64,000 nucleotides of DNA from contig OX621168.1 in assembly GCA_951640195.1 (NCBI GenBank), positions 434,001-498,000 on the forward strand, in the 5' to 3' direction. Positions 1 through 9,688 of this stretch are shown in pieces. Numbering within the stretch: the first letter of the stretch is position 1; each line of letters begins with the position of its first letter. Source of the stretch: Porpolomopsis calyptriformis (Eukaryota; Basidiomycota; Agaricomycetes; Agaricales; Hygrophoraceae). Under the pieces are notes generated by a model. It worked only from the letters and a program-made list of their open reading frames with translations. It made no database searches and was not told the DNA's origin. A program made the position numbers and the translations under genes.

Positions 1-248
1 CGCTGCCGTCGCCTCGGCTACCACAGCCACCACCACCACCACCACTACTACTACAACTACAACAACCACAACCACAGCAGCAGCAGCAGCAGCAGCAGCC
101 CCAACCTCAATCTCAACAGCAACAGCAACAACAGAGTGGATTATCCTTTGGATCCATCGCACCGGGAATTGTAGAGCGGGTGCTTGGTCTGCGACATCCG
201 GCGCCGGCTGATTCTTCTACTGGTGGACGTGCGCCGCCCGGACGCTAA
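1..248 (+). CDS. 3' end of a Gln/Pro-rich protein (partial)
   Basis: The frame with codons starting at position 3 is open from the window edge to a TAA at 246-248. It encodes a Pro-rich then Gln-rich stretch (about ten prolines, leucines and a run of eight Gln from CAG codons) followed by a less repetitive tail ending in GGRAPPGR. The non-repetitive tail and the absence of stops in this frame support real coding sequence. Only the C-terminal ~80 residues are visible, and they are low-complexity, so the protein cannot be identified. Such tails are common in fungal transcription factors and RNA-binding proteins, but that is only a generality. The upstream exons lie outside the window. Confidence 0.6.
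   Translation, partial: LPSPRLPQPPPPPPLLLQLQQPQPQQQQQQQQPQPQSQQQQQQQSGLSFGSIAPGIVERVLGLRHPAPADSSTGGRAPPGR
75..98 (+). repeat. (CAG)8 microsatellite, coding for Gln
   Basis: There are eight perfect CAG triplets in a row, in frame with the partial gene at the left edge, giving a polyglutamine run that continues as a mixed CAG/CAA tract to about 137. Pure CAG tracts are prone to slippage, so length variation between strains is likely. Confidence 0.85.
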
Positions 249-1026
249 TTCTTTTGTGGGGGAGAGGGTACGCGAGGGTGGGGCGGGCGGGCTGGCGGGC
301 GTTTTAATACATCGAGAGAGAGGGGGGGACGCCGCCGCCCCTTGACATCTCAATCGTCGGGAACGGCAGGGGCATGGGTCGAGCTGAAAAAAAAGAAAGA
401 AACTGGTGATACACCCTTCCCCTTCCCGCGTTCGCAGGGTCTCTTGAACTTGCTATTGCGAAAGTAGGAAATCTCAGGCACGTCAATCTCGTCTCCATTT
501 TCTTTTTTGTTTTTCTGGGGGGAGGGGGCGGGGAATCGCTCTCATTATTGGGACCACAACAAATTTAATGTATTTCTTATTGGCACTGTCCAGACGGTCA
601 CTTCTTTGCAATTCGTCATCTACTCTGATACCTTCGCCATCAATTTTTTTTTTTGACTATTATTTTCGTTTGGGTAACCCCCCTCCCCGCCAGGTTTGCT
701 GTTACGGTATATGCGGTGTTATTTCCCTTTGCTGTATCTAGACACTACTATCTATCATCACCGCCGGTGATGACCACAAACAATCGCAAGATGAATCATC
801 TCCAACTGGTTTAGCATAGATTTTTTTTTTTTTTCTTTCATAGGGTTGATATCATTGGAAATCATCATAGCAAGCTATGGAGACAATCCCATCAATAACT
901 AAATCCGCCAAAGGGGCGCGCATAGTAAGAAAGCAAGGGTTAAAATATGATCAGATAGAGAAGAAGAAAAAGATAAGAAAAAAAAAAGAAAAAAAAGGAA
1001 AGAAAAGAAAAGAAACACCACCTCCA
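249..1026. other. Intergenic region, convergent 3' ends
   Basis: This lies between the stop of the Gln-rich gene and the stop of the DUF6699 gene. It holds homopolymer T and A/G runs (about 640-655, 820-840 and 957-1013) and no frame with coding character. The longer frames here are antisense shadows or purine-tract artefacts. It probably contains two 3' UTRs. Confidence 0.5.
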
Positions 1027-1763
1027 TCAAGGTGTCCCAAGCTTCACCACCCATGTCTCCAAACAAGTCTGGGACCCGGGAAGGAGCCTGCTCCTCTCAA
1101 ACTCGTCGTCCTTCTCGAGTCCCTTAAACATCGTCCTCTCCCCAAGCCAATCGATCCTCTTCAACGACTTGTCCTTCTCGCCCTCTGTCCGCCTCTTCGC
1201 GGCCTTGAGCACGCGCTTCCTGGTCTCGTCGTTGGCGACGACCAAGCCCCACTCCGAATCGGCGAGCGGTTCCTGGAGGGCGGCGTGTATGGCGTCCCAG
1301 ACGACCTCGCAGGTGATCGTCGGCGTGGTCATGATGATGTCGATCGACCACGGGAAGGCCTTGGAGAGCAGGCGCATGTGGGTGACGGGTCCGGCGGTGG
1401 CGGGGGCTTGCCCGGTCGCGTGGTATGTGGAGGAGATGATGTCGGACCTGGGCTTCTTCTGTACGTCGTAGCGGAGGAGGGTGGTGTCGGCGGCGAGGAT
1501 GGGGTGGAGGTGTGGGTATAGGGATGATCTGAAGCCTGCAAAGAAATATGTTATTTTTGGTTTGTCCTGCAGAGAATAAATGTGGGCTACGTGCCGTTGT
1601 AGTATGGGGCCGTTATCTCTGGGGAGTGATTCCATGGTTGCTGTTCCCAATAGGCTGTTGGCCGAGCATAGGGTGGAGGGACGTAGACATGAGGGTGGGC
1701 ATTGGGTGGGAACCAATTGGGTTGTTGTGGCTGCTGCCATAGGTTAGAGCTCCAAGGATTCAT
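1027..1763 (-). CDS. DUF6699-domain protein
   Basis: Two exons are read: 1763-1591 and 1528-1027, joined across a 62-nt GT-AG intron. The start at 1763 gives MNPWSSNLWQQPQQPNW, a Trp/Pro/Gln-rich N-terminus that an ORF starting at the internal ATG at 1740 would miss because it is in another frame. The second exon carries the DUF6699 signature: 'LHPILA...LLRYDV', then 'AFPWSIDI', then 'TCEVVWDAIHAALQEPL', ending with the basic 'RKRVLKAAKRR' helix. DUF6699 is a family of short proteins greatly expanded in Agaricomycetes and has no known biochemical role. The protein is about 225 residues, soluble, with no signal peptide or membrane segment. Family assignment is from remembered motif pattern. 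Confidence 0.72.
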
Positions 1764-2680
1764 GATGGTGATGAGAGGGTGGTGGGTAGGATGTGTTATA
1801 CTGTTGCCGGTGTTTTATATGAAGGAAGGAGCATGAGTCAGGTCGAAACATATTCGAATCGACGTTGGTAGCGTCGGCACAAAAGCTAACGTCGAGCATA
1901 ATAACCCTGTGCGATGTCAACAGAGGCACTGGCGTAAATCGTCAAGCCGGCATTCTTATTACTGTCAGATGGCTCGGCGTGGCTGTTGCGAGTGCATGGA
2001 CCTGTTGACGGATCTACCCAGTTTGCACAGCTTTTCATGGGAAACAGATGCTCACACCACCTCAATGCAGTGACAGAAGGAAGGTTATATAGCTGGAAAT
2101 AAATCTACCGATACAGTTGACAACCACGACTGCGCACACTGCCCATCCCGGTACCAAACAAGTCGTTGTCAGAGGTGCCGGCGTTGAGTGCCCTCATAAG
2201 TTCAGATTGACAAGGACTGGGGATGAATGATGACCCCTTCGGCATGGGCATAACGTGACCAAGCGTCCGCGAAACGATGGACTCGGCACGGCACTCTCCT
2301 CTACTTCGTCCTCAAATTCTGGTAGTCAATTCGCCGATGCCTTCCACCACACCGGGATCCACAGCCGGGGTGGACACTTTTCGTCCGGGGCGGCTGCCCA
2401 TTACTGTTTGAATCGTGCTTGCGACGCGTAGGGATGGTATTCGTAGGGCTGGCGTGGATGTGAGCAAAAATTAAGTTAAATCTATAAAATTAGTAAAATA
2501 CGAGGTGGACGTACGTTCTCAGACCCGTTATTACGCATGACATTCACCCCAAAAATTGGATCCTCGATGAACGATATGGATATTGACCAGGCTCCCTAAC
2601 ATCCCTTCCTCCCCCGGCTTCGAAACCCATCTCTTCCGATGAGAAAAACCCTGGATCTGATCTGCGACAGGATGTGAGCA
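1764..2680. other. Intergenic region with one coding-like minus-strand stretch
   Basis: This separates the divergent DUF6699 and NLR genes and should hold both promoters. On the minus strand, about 2420-2290 reads as an open, non-repetitive frame (for example VSTPAVDPGVVEGIGEL) that meets a TGA and then continues open to about 2090. I could not build a convincing start or splice pattern. It may be a decayed gene or chance. Confidence 0.3.
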
Positions 2681-5600
2681 GTGATGGGTGAGGAGAAGAA
2701 GAGAGAGAAATGGAAGGTTTTGAAGCCGCCACAAATAGGCTCCTCGAGAAGGATTAGGTCATCACCTCTTATCACCACGGAAGAAATGGCCAGCATGGTT
2801 GGCGCACAAAATATGGTCATTAACAACAGCCAAGTCAACATTGTTGGAGGGAATCAGTTGAATTATAATGATAGTCAGTTATCAAGCTTCGATTCACAAA
2901 TCTATTCACGACTCAGGCATCCCAGGCGTTCGTCCACCACATGCCAAACTGTCTCCATTCGACTCCAAAGATCGATCAGGGTGTTTGGAAGGGACAAGGA
3001 CAGATATCCTTGATCAGATTTATCGCTGGATTGGAATCAGCGATTCGCAACTTCAACCTGGTTGCGCTTCAATGGAAAAATCAAAAGAAGCTGATCCTAT
3101 TTCGGGGAAGCCGTGTATATTTTGGATTAACGGAGGCGCCGGAACTGGGAAAACGACGATCGCTTACACCGTTTCTGAAGTTTGCAGAAGATGTAACATT
3201 CTTGGTGCCAGCTTTTTCTGCTCACGCGACGATACGGATTGCAGTAATCCACGTCTGATCTTCACGAGCATCGCATACCAACTCCGGAGCTTTAGCGCTT
3301 TATATAGGGCCGAGGTTTCTCGCGTAATGGAATCAAACCCGGATATCGGCTACTCGAGTGCTTCATATCAACTTGAACAACTCATCGTAAACCCTCTTCG
3401 AACACTTGGAAACTCGTTCTCTCCATGTGTTGTTGTGCTGGATGCACTCGATGAGTGCAAGGAAAGCGGATCCACATCCGTGATTTTATCGTCACTCTCT
3501 CTTTATGCCAACAAACTCTTCCCACTGAAATTCTTGGTCACGAGCCGTCCGGAGAGTCATATCACCACCGTCTTTAAATCTCACGAGTTGAACCCTGTCA
3601 CTTGTCGCTTCGTTTTACACGAAGTGGAATTAGGCGTCGTCCAGAATGATATCAAACACTACCTATCAACGAAACTCGCTTTAACGAGACAGTCCTATGA
3701 TCTTGAAAGGGAATGGCCCTCTACAGAAGATATCCATGCTCTGACGCGGATTTCTTTTGGACTTTTCATATTCGCCTCGACTTCGATTAGATTCGTCGAA
3801 GATCAAAACTATTGTGATCCGAAACATCAACTTGGGCGTCTTCTGTGTAATGCACCCACGTCAACGGAAGACTCATCGCCGCATTATAACCTTGATCGGC
3901 TATACGACCAAGTGTTGACCAATGCCTTTCCTAACATTTCCTCTCATCTTTCTGGCCGGTTTAAGACGATTCTAGGATCAATCGTTCTCCTCCGAGACCC
4001 CCTTTCGTCGATTGCTCTCGAACGATTATTAGGCGTGCCATCACGTACAGTGAGAGTGACACTTCAGCGTCTTCATTCCGTGATCATGATTCCTGATGAT
4101 GAAATGCAAGTGATTCGAACGCTTCATCCATCATTTTTCGACTTTATAACGAATCCGACTCGATGTCTGAATCCAAATTATGTTGTCGACCCCAAGACGC
4201 AACATACCATCCTTGCGCGTGCCTGTCTATCTGCTATGAAGGAGTTGAAACGAGATATCTGCGGAATAAGAAATCCGTCGTTGCTTAATACCGAGGTGGA
4301 CGACCTCCCGACACGTGTGATGACTTGCATCCGACCTGAACTGCAATATGCATGTCGTCACTGGGCTTGGCACCTAGAACACTCGACGATTGACAATCTT
4401 GTTGACCTCACGAACGTGTTTTGTTCGAAATATCTATTGTATTGGGTTGAAGCGCTGAGTCTGATGGGAGATCTCCGCAATGGTCTGCTTGCATTGGGTG
4501 CCGCTCAACAAGCCATTGCTGTTCGTTATTTTACCTCTGAGTAAAATGCAAAACTGATCGAGTTTGACAGAAAGCAGGCAGAGAGGTGCCAAATACGACG
4601 GATTTACTTCGTGATTGCGAACGGTTTACCCTCGAATTTTTCACGATTATCAGTACTTGTTCCCTTCAAACATACCACTCTGCATTGCTGTTCACTCCCG
4701 AAGAAACCCTACTTAAGAAGACGTATAGGAGAGAGTTGGATATTCCGATCAAAGTGTACAATGGATCAGATGAGGGATGGAATTCATGCATACGGACGAT
4801 AGAGGGACATTCCGATTGGGTAAATTCAGTTGCTTTTTCCGCCGACAGCACGCGTATCATTTCTGGATCCAGCGACGACACTGTTCGGTTATGGGACGCA
4901 GTTAGCGGTGCACATCTGAACACTTTCAAGGGACATTCCGGTTCGGTAGAATCGGTCTCATTTTCTTCCGATGACACGCGCATCATTTCTGGATCCTTCG
5001 ACAATACTGTTCAGCTATGGGACTCAGTCAGTGGTGCACATCTGAACACTTTCAAGGGATATTCCGGATCGGTTCATTCGATCGCATTTTCCCCCGATGG
5101 CACGCGTATCGTTTCTGGATCTGACGACAATACTATTCAGCTGTGGGATGCAGTTGGCGGTGCACATCTGAACACTTTCATGGGACATTCTGGATCGGTA
5201 TATTCGGTCGCATTTTCTCCAGATTGCACGCGAATCGTATCCGGATCCCTCGACAATACCATTAGACTATGGGACGCAGTCAGCTATGCATATTTGAACG
5301 CTTTCGAGGGACATTCCAATTCGGTTTATTCGATGGCATTTTCCCCCGATGGCAGGCGTATCATTTCTGGATCCAAAGATCATACCATTCGTCTGTGGGA
5401 TGCAGTTGGTGGTGCACATCTGAACACTTTCATGGGACATTCTGGATCGGTATATTCGGTCGCGTTTTCCCCCAATGGCACGCGTGTCGTTTCTGGATCC
5501 AACGACAACACTGTTCGGCTATGGAACGCAGTCAGCTGTGCACATCTGAACACTTTCAAAGGACATTCTAGTTCTGTAGAATCGGTCGCATTTTCTCCTG

Positions 5601-6724
5601 ATGGCACACGTATCGTTTCTGGATCCTGGGACAAAACCGTTCGTCTATGGGATACAGTCGCCGGTGCACATCCGAACACTTTCCTGGGACATTCCAGTTC
5701 GGTTGATTCGATCGCACTTTCCCCTAATGGTACGCGTATCGTTTCTGGATCTGACGACAATACTATTCAGCTGTGGGACGCAGTCAGTGGTGCACATCTG
5801 AACACTTTCCTGGGGCATTCCGATTCGGTACATCTGGTCGCATTTTCCCCCGATGGCACACGAATCGTGTCTGGATCTGACGACAATACTATTCAGCTGT
5901 GGGACGTAGTCAGTGGTGCACATCTGAACACTTTCCTGGGGCATTCCGATTCGGTACATTTGCTCGCATTTTCCCCCGATGGCACACGAATCGTGTCTGG
6001 ATCCAGCGACAATACCGTTCGGCTATGGGACGCAGTCAGCGGTATTCATTTGAACACTTTCAAGGGCCATTCCGGTTCGGTATTTTCTGTCGTATTTTCT
6101 CCAGATTGCACGCGAATCGTTTCTGCGTCCGACGACTCTACTGTTCGTCTGTGGGACACAGTCGGCGGTGCACATCTGAACACTTTCAAGGAACATTCCC
6201 GTTCGGTTCATTCGGTTGCATTTTCCCCCGATGGTACGCGTATCGTTTCTGGATCCAACGACAAAACTGTTCGTCTGTGGAACGCAGTCAACGGTGCATA
6301 TCTGAACACTTTCATCGGACATTCTGGTTGGGTAAAGTGGGTCGTATTTTCCACTGATGGCACCTGTATCATTTCTGGATCCGCCGGCAAAACCGTCTGT
6401 GTGTGGGACGCGGCCAGTGGTGCACATCTGAAAACTCTCGAAGCATCTTATATTAATGTTAAATCCATCGCGCAATCTTGTAGCTTATCCAGAAACTCGT
6501 TATCCGCTGATTACCTCAACCCAACCAGCCCGATATTTGGTTATATCGCGGTGGACGGCTGGGTGCATTCACTCACTCTGGATCGACGTATTTGTTGGAT
6601 TCCGGTCTCTCGCAGACCAAAGAGGTTGGCTGCAGATGGACCTCGTGTAGCTTTTGGCACGGGGGAGGGTCGTGTTATTATCCTTGATTTTACAAGCGTG
6701 GATGTCTATTTTCGTAACCTCTAG
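2681..6724 (+). CDS. NACHT-WD40 NLR (NOD-like receptor / HNWD-type STAND protein)
   Basis: Three exons are inferred: ~2681-2873, 2926-4540 and 4582-6724. Both introns (52 and 41 nt) restore frame exactly. The domain order is a short N-terminus with an Asn/Gly-rich segment (VINNSQVNIVGGNQ), a linker ending 'CLEGTR..ILDQI..WI', then a NACHT NTPase with Walker A GGAGTGKTT and Walker B VVVLDALDEC. A helical arm follows, then 13 WD40 repeats of exactly 42 residues (4805-6442), then a non-repetitive tail. STAND proteins of this build act as nucleotide-switched sensors in fungal self/non-self recognition, with the WD40 propeller as ligand-binding surface. No known effector domain is present N-terminally. 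The start is uncertain: ATG 2681/2684 and ATG 2786 are both possible. No stop or frameshift interrupts the repeats, so the gene looks intact. Confidence 0.9.
4805..6442 (+). repeat. 13 tandem 126-bp WD40 repeats in the NLR
   Basis: Thirteen consecutive 126-bp units each encode a 42-residue WD40 motif of the form GHSxxVxxVAFSPDGTRIVSGSxDxT followed by [IV][QR]LWDAVSGAHLNTF. Units are very similar at DNA level: the unit starting near 5813 and the next near 5939 differ at only a handful of positions. Variation is concentrated at a few codons (the residues after GHS, before SVAF/LVAF, and between GS and D) while the framework is nearly fixed. This is the pattern known for HET-D/HET-E-type NLRs whose repeats are reshuffled and under diversifying selection. 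Confidence 0.95.
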
Positions 6725-7099
6725 CTTTTCCTAGCTCATTGACTTATGGCCAGTCCTATGGGGTTTCTGTTCCTTCCCGAGTTTGCTCTTTATCATGATA
6801 AATCCCTTGCTCTCAAAATGTTTCTCTAGTATGGTTTCCCGATGTAATAAACGACCACGATGGACTTGTACCTAGGCAAAATAACGGAAATTTGGCAAGC
6901 AATTGCTGCAAAAATAAAACACAGGACTCCTGCTCAATGCTTGCCACGCCAGACTGCTGTGGTATTTGTAACTAAGAAAGTTACACATAAACACATGATT
7001 TTCTGTTTACTTCCCTGTTCGTCGTGCTGCCGAATATAACAACCAGACAGAAAACTTAACGACCCACGACCGATACGAGGTGCTGACAAGATCCATTGA
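6725..7099. other. Convergent 3' spacer between NLR and arrestin
   Basis: A short convergent spacer with AT-rich stretches such as AATAAA-like 'aataaac' near 6845 and 'aaataaaac' near 6911, fitting polyadenylation regions of the two flanking genes. I see no coding frame in it. Confidence 0.5.
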
Positions 7100-9241
7100 T
7101 CACGTAACCGCTCCCATTGAATTGACCAAATCGGATAACGATGACTGCACACACCGCCCAACAAATTGTCCCGATTCCGAACAGGTCGCCGCCTGCTCAG
7201 TTTCCACGTAAGAGGGTAATCCACGAAGACTCGACAGGGGTGGCACTCCTCCAATGAAACCTCTCGCGGCCGTACCATAATCCGGAACCTCGGTGAGCGC
7301 ACGATGAATCATCGCTGCGACCAATTCACGACTCGGAAAGGGTACCGCAAGAGGTTGGGTTTGTGGATGCCGTCGCTGGTGTGGTTCTGGCTGAAGGGTG
7401 GTGGCATTCGAGTGTGACCGTGAGGAATGCCATGTATGGGATACGACAGGAGTGAATGGCTTGATATCAAGTTGGAACAAGCTGGGCAAACTCCGGCTTG
7501 CGCGTGTCCCGCTATGTACATAGGTTTCGTTAGACTCAACCACTAGCGAACTGCCTGACCCGGCACTCGCAGACCCTCGTAGTTCACGAGCCGTCGCAGG
7601 CAGGCTGTGGCGACGATTGCATTCAACGCTCTCAGGTTGGCTAATTGGGCCAGGGACTGGGGTTGAAGCAGGTCGCGATGAGTTGTTCGGCACTACACTC
7701 GAAGGTAGGTCCTGAGGGGGAGAGAGTAGAAACTCCGAATTGGCCCAGTGTACCATCGAGATGGTTTCGAAGCCAGGCGTATGGGAAACGCTGGAATCGG
7801 AACGTGTGCTACGTGGGGAGGAACGACCTGAATGCGATTCCGCGGTGGAAGTTTCCAAAGTGGCCGAGATGATACTAGACTGTATCCATGGATTTGCTAC
7901 GCGTATTACCGCAGCATCGGGGAGATACATATTTGCAACTCTGTCATGTACATGGGCAGGATAGCTGGGCAACGTCATATCTTCATCCTGTGGGGTAATC
8001 TCAGGCTCACCAAGGAGTATACGGCGGGTGGCAGCCGTGTAAGAACGGGATTCTTCAAGGAGGCAGTGATCAAGAATGTGGATTGGAAGAGAGCAGCGCA
8101 ACTCCGAATTGTGACCATCAGGATTTCCGATGGGGACAATCCAACCGATTCGATGACCGATAACTAGGGGCTCAAGAGGGTGAGAAGATACCGCCACGGA
8201 AGGAATGGATAACGGTATCCGAACAATGATTTCGGGACTGGTTTGTGGATCCTGTGCTGGACTGGAATGGCTGCGGTTTTCTGAATCGTCATTTGGAGAA
8301 CTAGGTATTAGTGAGGGTCGTGGTACTGGTGATGAACTGCTTGGACTTGGTGTGTTATGTCTAGCCGTGTCAAGCGTAGAATCTGGGAGCGAAGCTATGG
8401 CGGCGTGTGTCTCATAAGGGAAAGCAGAGCGTAAATTAGCACTGCCATCGATTATATCATATTTAGCCTTCGCGACCACACGGGAAAGTTCTTTCGATCC
8501 AGAACGTATGACAGCTTTCGTGGTCTCGATGATGAGTGTCGTAACGCCGAGAATCCGTATCCCCTTGGCAAGAGGGGAGAATTTTAAAATGGCAGTCAGA
8601 GTATCGCCAACCGCCCACGCCTTGTGTGGGACCATGATGGAGTACATTATCTTACCCGGCCAAGTGTTTTCGATCTCCATTGTTTGTTGATATTCAAGCG
8701 CCTCTGCAGAAAAGGATCGGACGATGTAGACGGGCGCAACGGCCTGCATGTTGTGAGACAATCCGGGACGATTGACGTGTGCACGCAACTTGTAAGCAAT
8801 AGAGGCGCCTCCCATGGCGTTCGATGTAATACTGGACGGCAGTGAACCCCCGATCTGGAGTTGAAATGGAAACAAGTGGCGACCGGCTTTGAGTGTATGA
8901 CTATGCCTCTTTTCGCCTTCCAGGAATGACCACTCATGATCGCAGATGATGAAAGTCGAATGATAGTTCGAAGGGTTAAGGTTTAAGCTGTATGATTGAA
9001 ATATGAATATGAGTAAAGTGTATGAATAAGACGACACGTGCGATTCATAGAATGGACTTGGCAGTCTGGCTTTCCCGCGAAACTGAAGCGTGATTTCCTT
9101 GACAGAGGTCGGGTCGGGGAGGTCAAGAACGACACGCCCGGAAAGGAGAGCAGGCTCTACATCCACTCCCGTACCTTTAAGAAGGAGGCATTCGGAGTCA
9201 ACAACGACCTCTACTCTCGGTCTCTCCTTCTCGCGAGCCAT
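7100..9241 (-). CDS. Alpha-arrestin (ART-type ubiquitin-ligase adaptor)
   Basis: The N-terminal half shows an arrestin-N fold pattern: 'SGRVVLDLPDPTSVKEITLQFRGKA', 'HEWSFLEGE...HTLKAGRHLFPFQLQI..SLPSS', 'ASIAYKLRAHVNRPG'. An arrestin-C region follows: 'YSIMVPHKAWAVGDTLTAILKFSPLAKGIRILGV'. The C-terminal half is a Ser/Pro-rich disordered tail. Two LPSY motifs (in LPSYPAHV and LPSYVETE) match the L/PPxY class that binds WW domains of Rsp5/Nedd4 ligases. By family this protein would recruit Rsp5 to plasma-membrane transporters for endocytosis. A 48-nt GT-AG intron (9035-8988) is a multiple of three and stop-free, so it reads through; splicing it restores 'ESHV..NLNPSNYHSTF'. A start at 9241 is used; an upstream non-coding or extra exon at about 9340-9400 is possible. 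Confidence 0.85.
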   Translation of the reverse strand: MAREKERPRVEVVVDSECLLLKGTGVDVEPALLSGRVVLDLPDPTSVKEITLQFRGKARLPSPFYESHVSSYSYTLLIFIFQSYSLNLNPSNYHSTFIICDHEWSFLEGEKRHSHTLKAGRHLFPFQLQIGGSLPSSITSNAMGGASIAYKLRAHVNRPGLSHNMQAVAPVYIVRSFSAEALEYQQTMEIENTWPGKIMYSIMVPHKAWAVGDTLTAILKFSPLAKGIRILGVTTLIIETTKAVIRSGSKELSRVVAKAKYDIIDGSANLRSAFPYETHAAIASLPDSTLDTARHNTPSPSSSSPVPRPSLIPSSPNDDSENRSHSSPAQDPQTSPEIIVRIPLSIPSVAVSSHPLEPLVIGHRIGWIVPIGNPDGHNSELRCSLPIHILDHCLLEESRSYTAATRRILLGEPEITPQDEDMTLPSYPAHVHDRVANMYLPDAAVIRVANPWIQSSIISATLETSTAESHSGRSSPRSTRSDSSVSHTPGFETISMVHWANSEFLLSPPQDLPSSVVPNNSSRPASTPVPGPISQPESVECNRRHSLPATARELRGSASAGSGSSLVVESNETYVHSGTRASRSLPSLFQLDIKPFTPVVSHTWHSSRSHSNATTLQPEPHQRRHPQTQPLAVPFPSRELVAAMIHRALTEVPDYGTAARGFIGGVPPLSSLRGLPSYVETEQAATCSESGQFVGRCVQSSLSDLVNSMGAVT

Positions 9242-9688
9242 ATCGCTCCTGAGAGCAGAGGTGTAGATGTGAGTGGGAAGGGAAAACCAAGGATGAGGTG
9301 AGGCGCGCGGTAGTTGGAGTAGATGGGGGGCGTTTCTTACCTATGCCATTTCTGTCGTGGCTCTCCTCATGTACCCCGGATGACTGGGTGGAGGACATGA
9401 GTACCAAGTTTGGATGTGGTCCAGAGATTCACAGATGTACAAAACGGACTAGGACGATCGAAAAGTTTACGTGACAATTTTGCTAGTGAGCGATTGTCGG
9501 CTGTCGGATAGGAACGCAGCAGCCTCATGCACCAGAACGAGGACTCGTTTTCCTTTGACCAGTAGCGAATGAGGCGAGTAGGTACTTAGCTTGCTCATTA
9601 GGGGATAATAAAGATAAGAGCCGCGAGACCCGAAGGTCCATGACTGGATATATTATGTAATTATGATGTGTTAGATGCTGCATGCAAT
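9242..9688. other. Promoter region of the arrestin gene and downstream end of S1P lyase
   Basis: Spacer between two minus-strand genes. It should contain the arrestin 5' UTR, possibly with an intron whose donor is at about 9340 (a gtaag on the minus strand), and its promoter. I found no convincing coding frame. Confidence 0.4.

Noticed and set aside
877..1521. Plus-strand ORF rich in Lys then Gly/Val
   Set aside because: It starts in an A/G homopurine tract and then runs antisense to the DUF6699 exon; the minus-strand frame has the family motifs.
5269..6475. Many overlapping ORFs antisense or off-frame to the WD40 block
   Set aside because: They are shadows generated by the 126-bp repeat; only the plus-strand NLR frame gives WD40 motifs.
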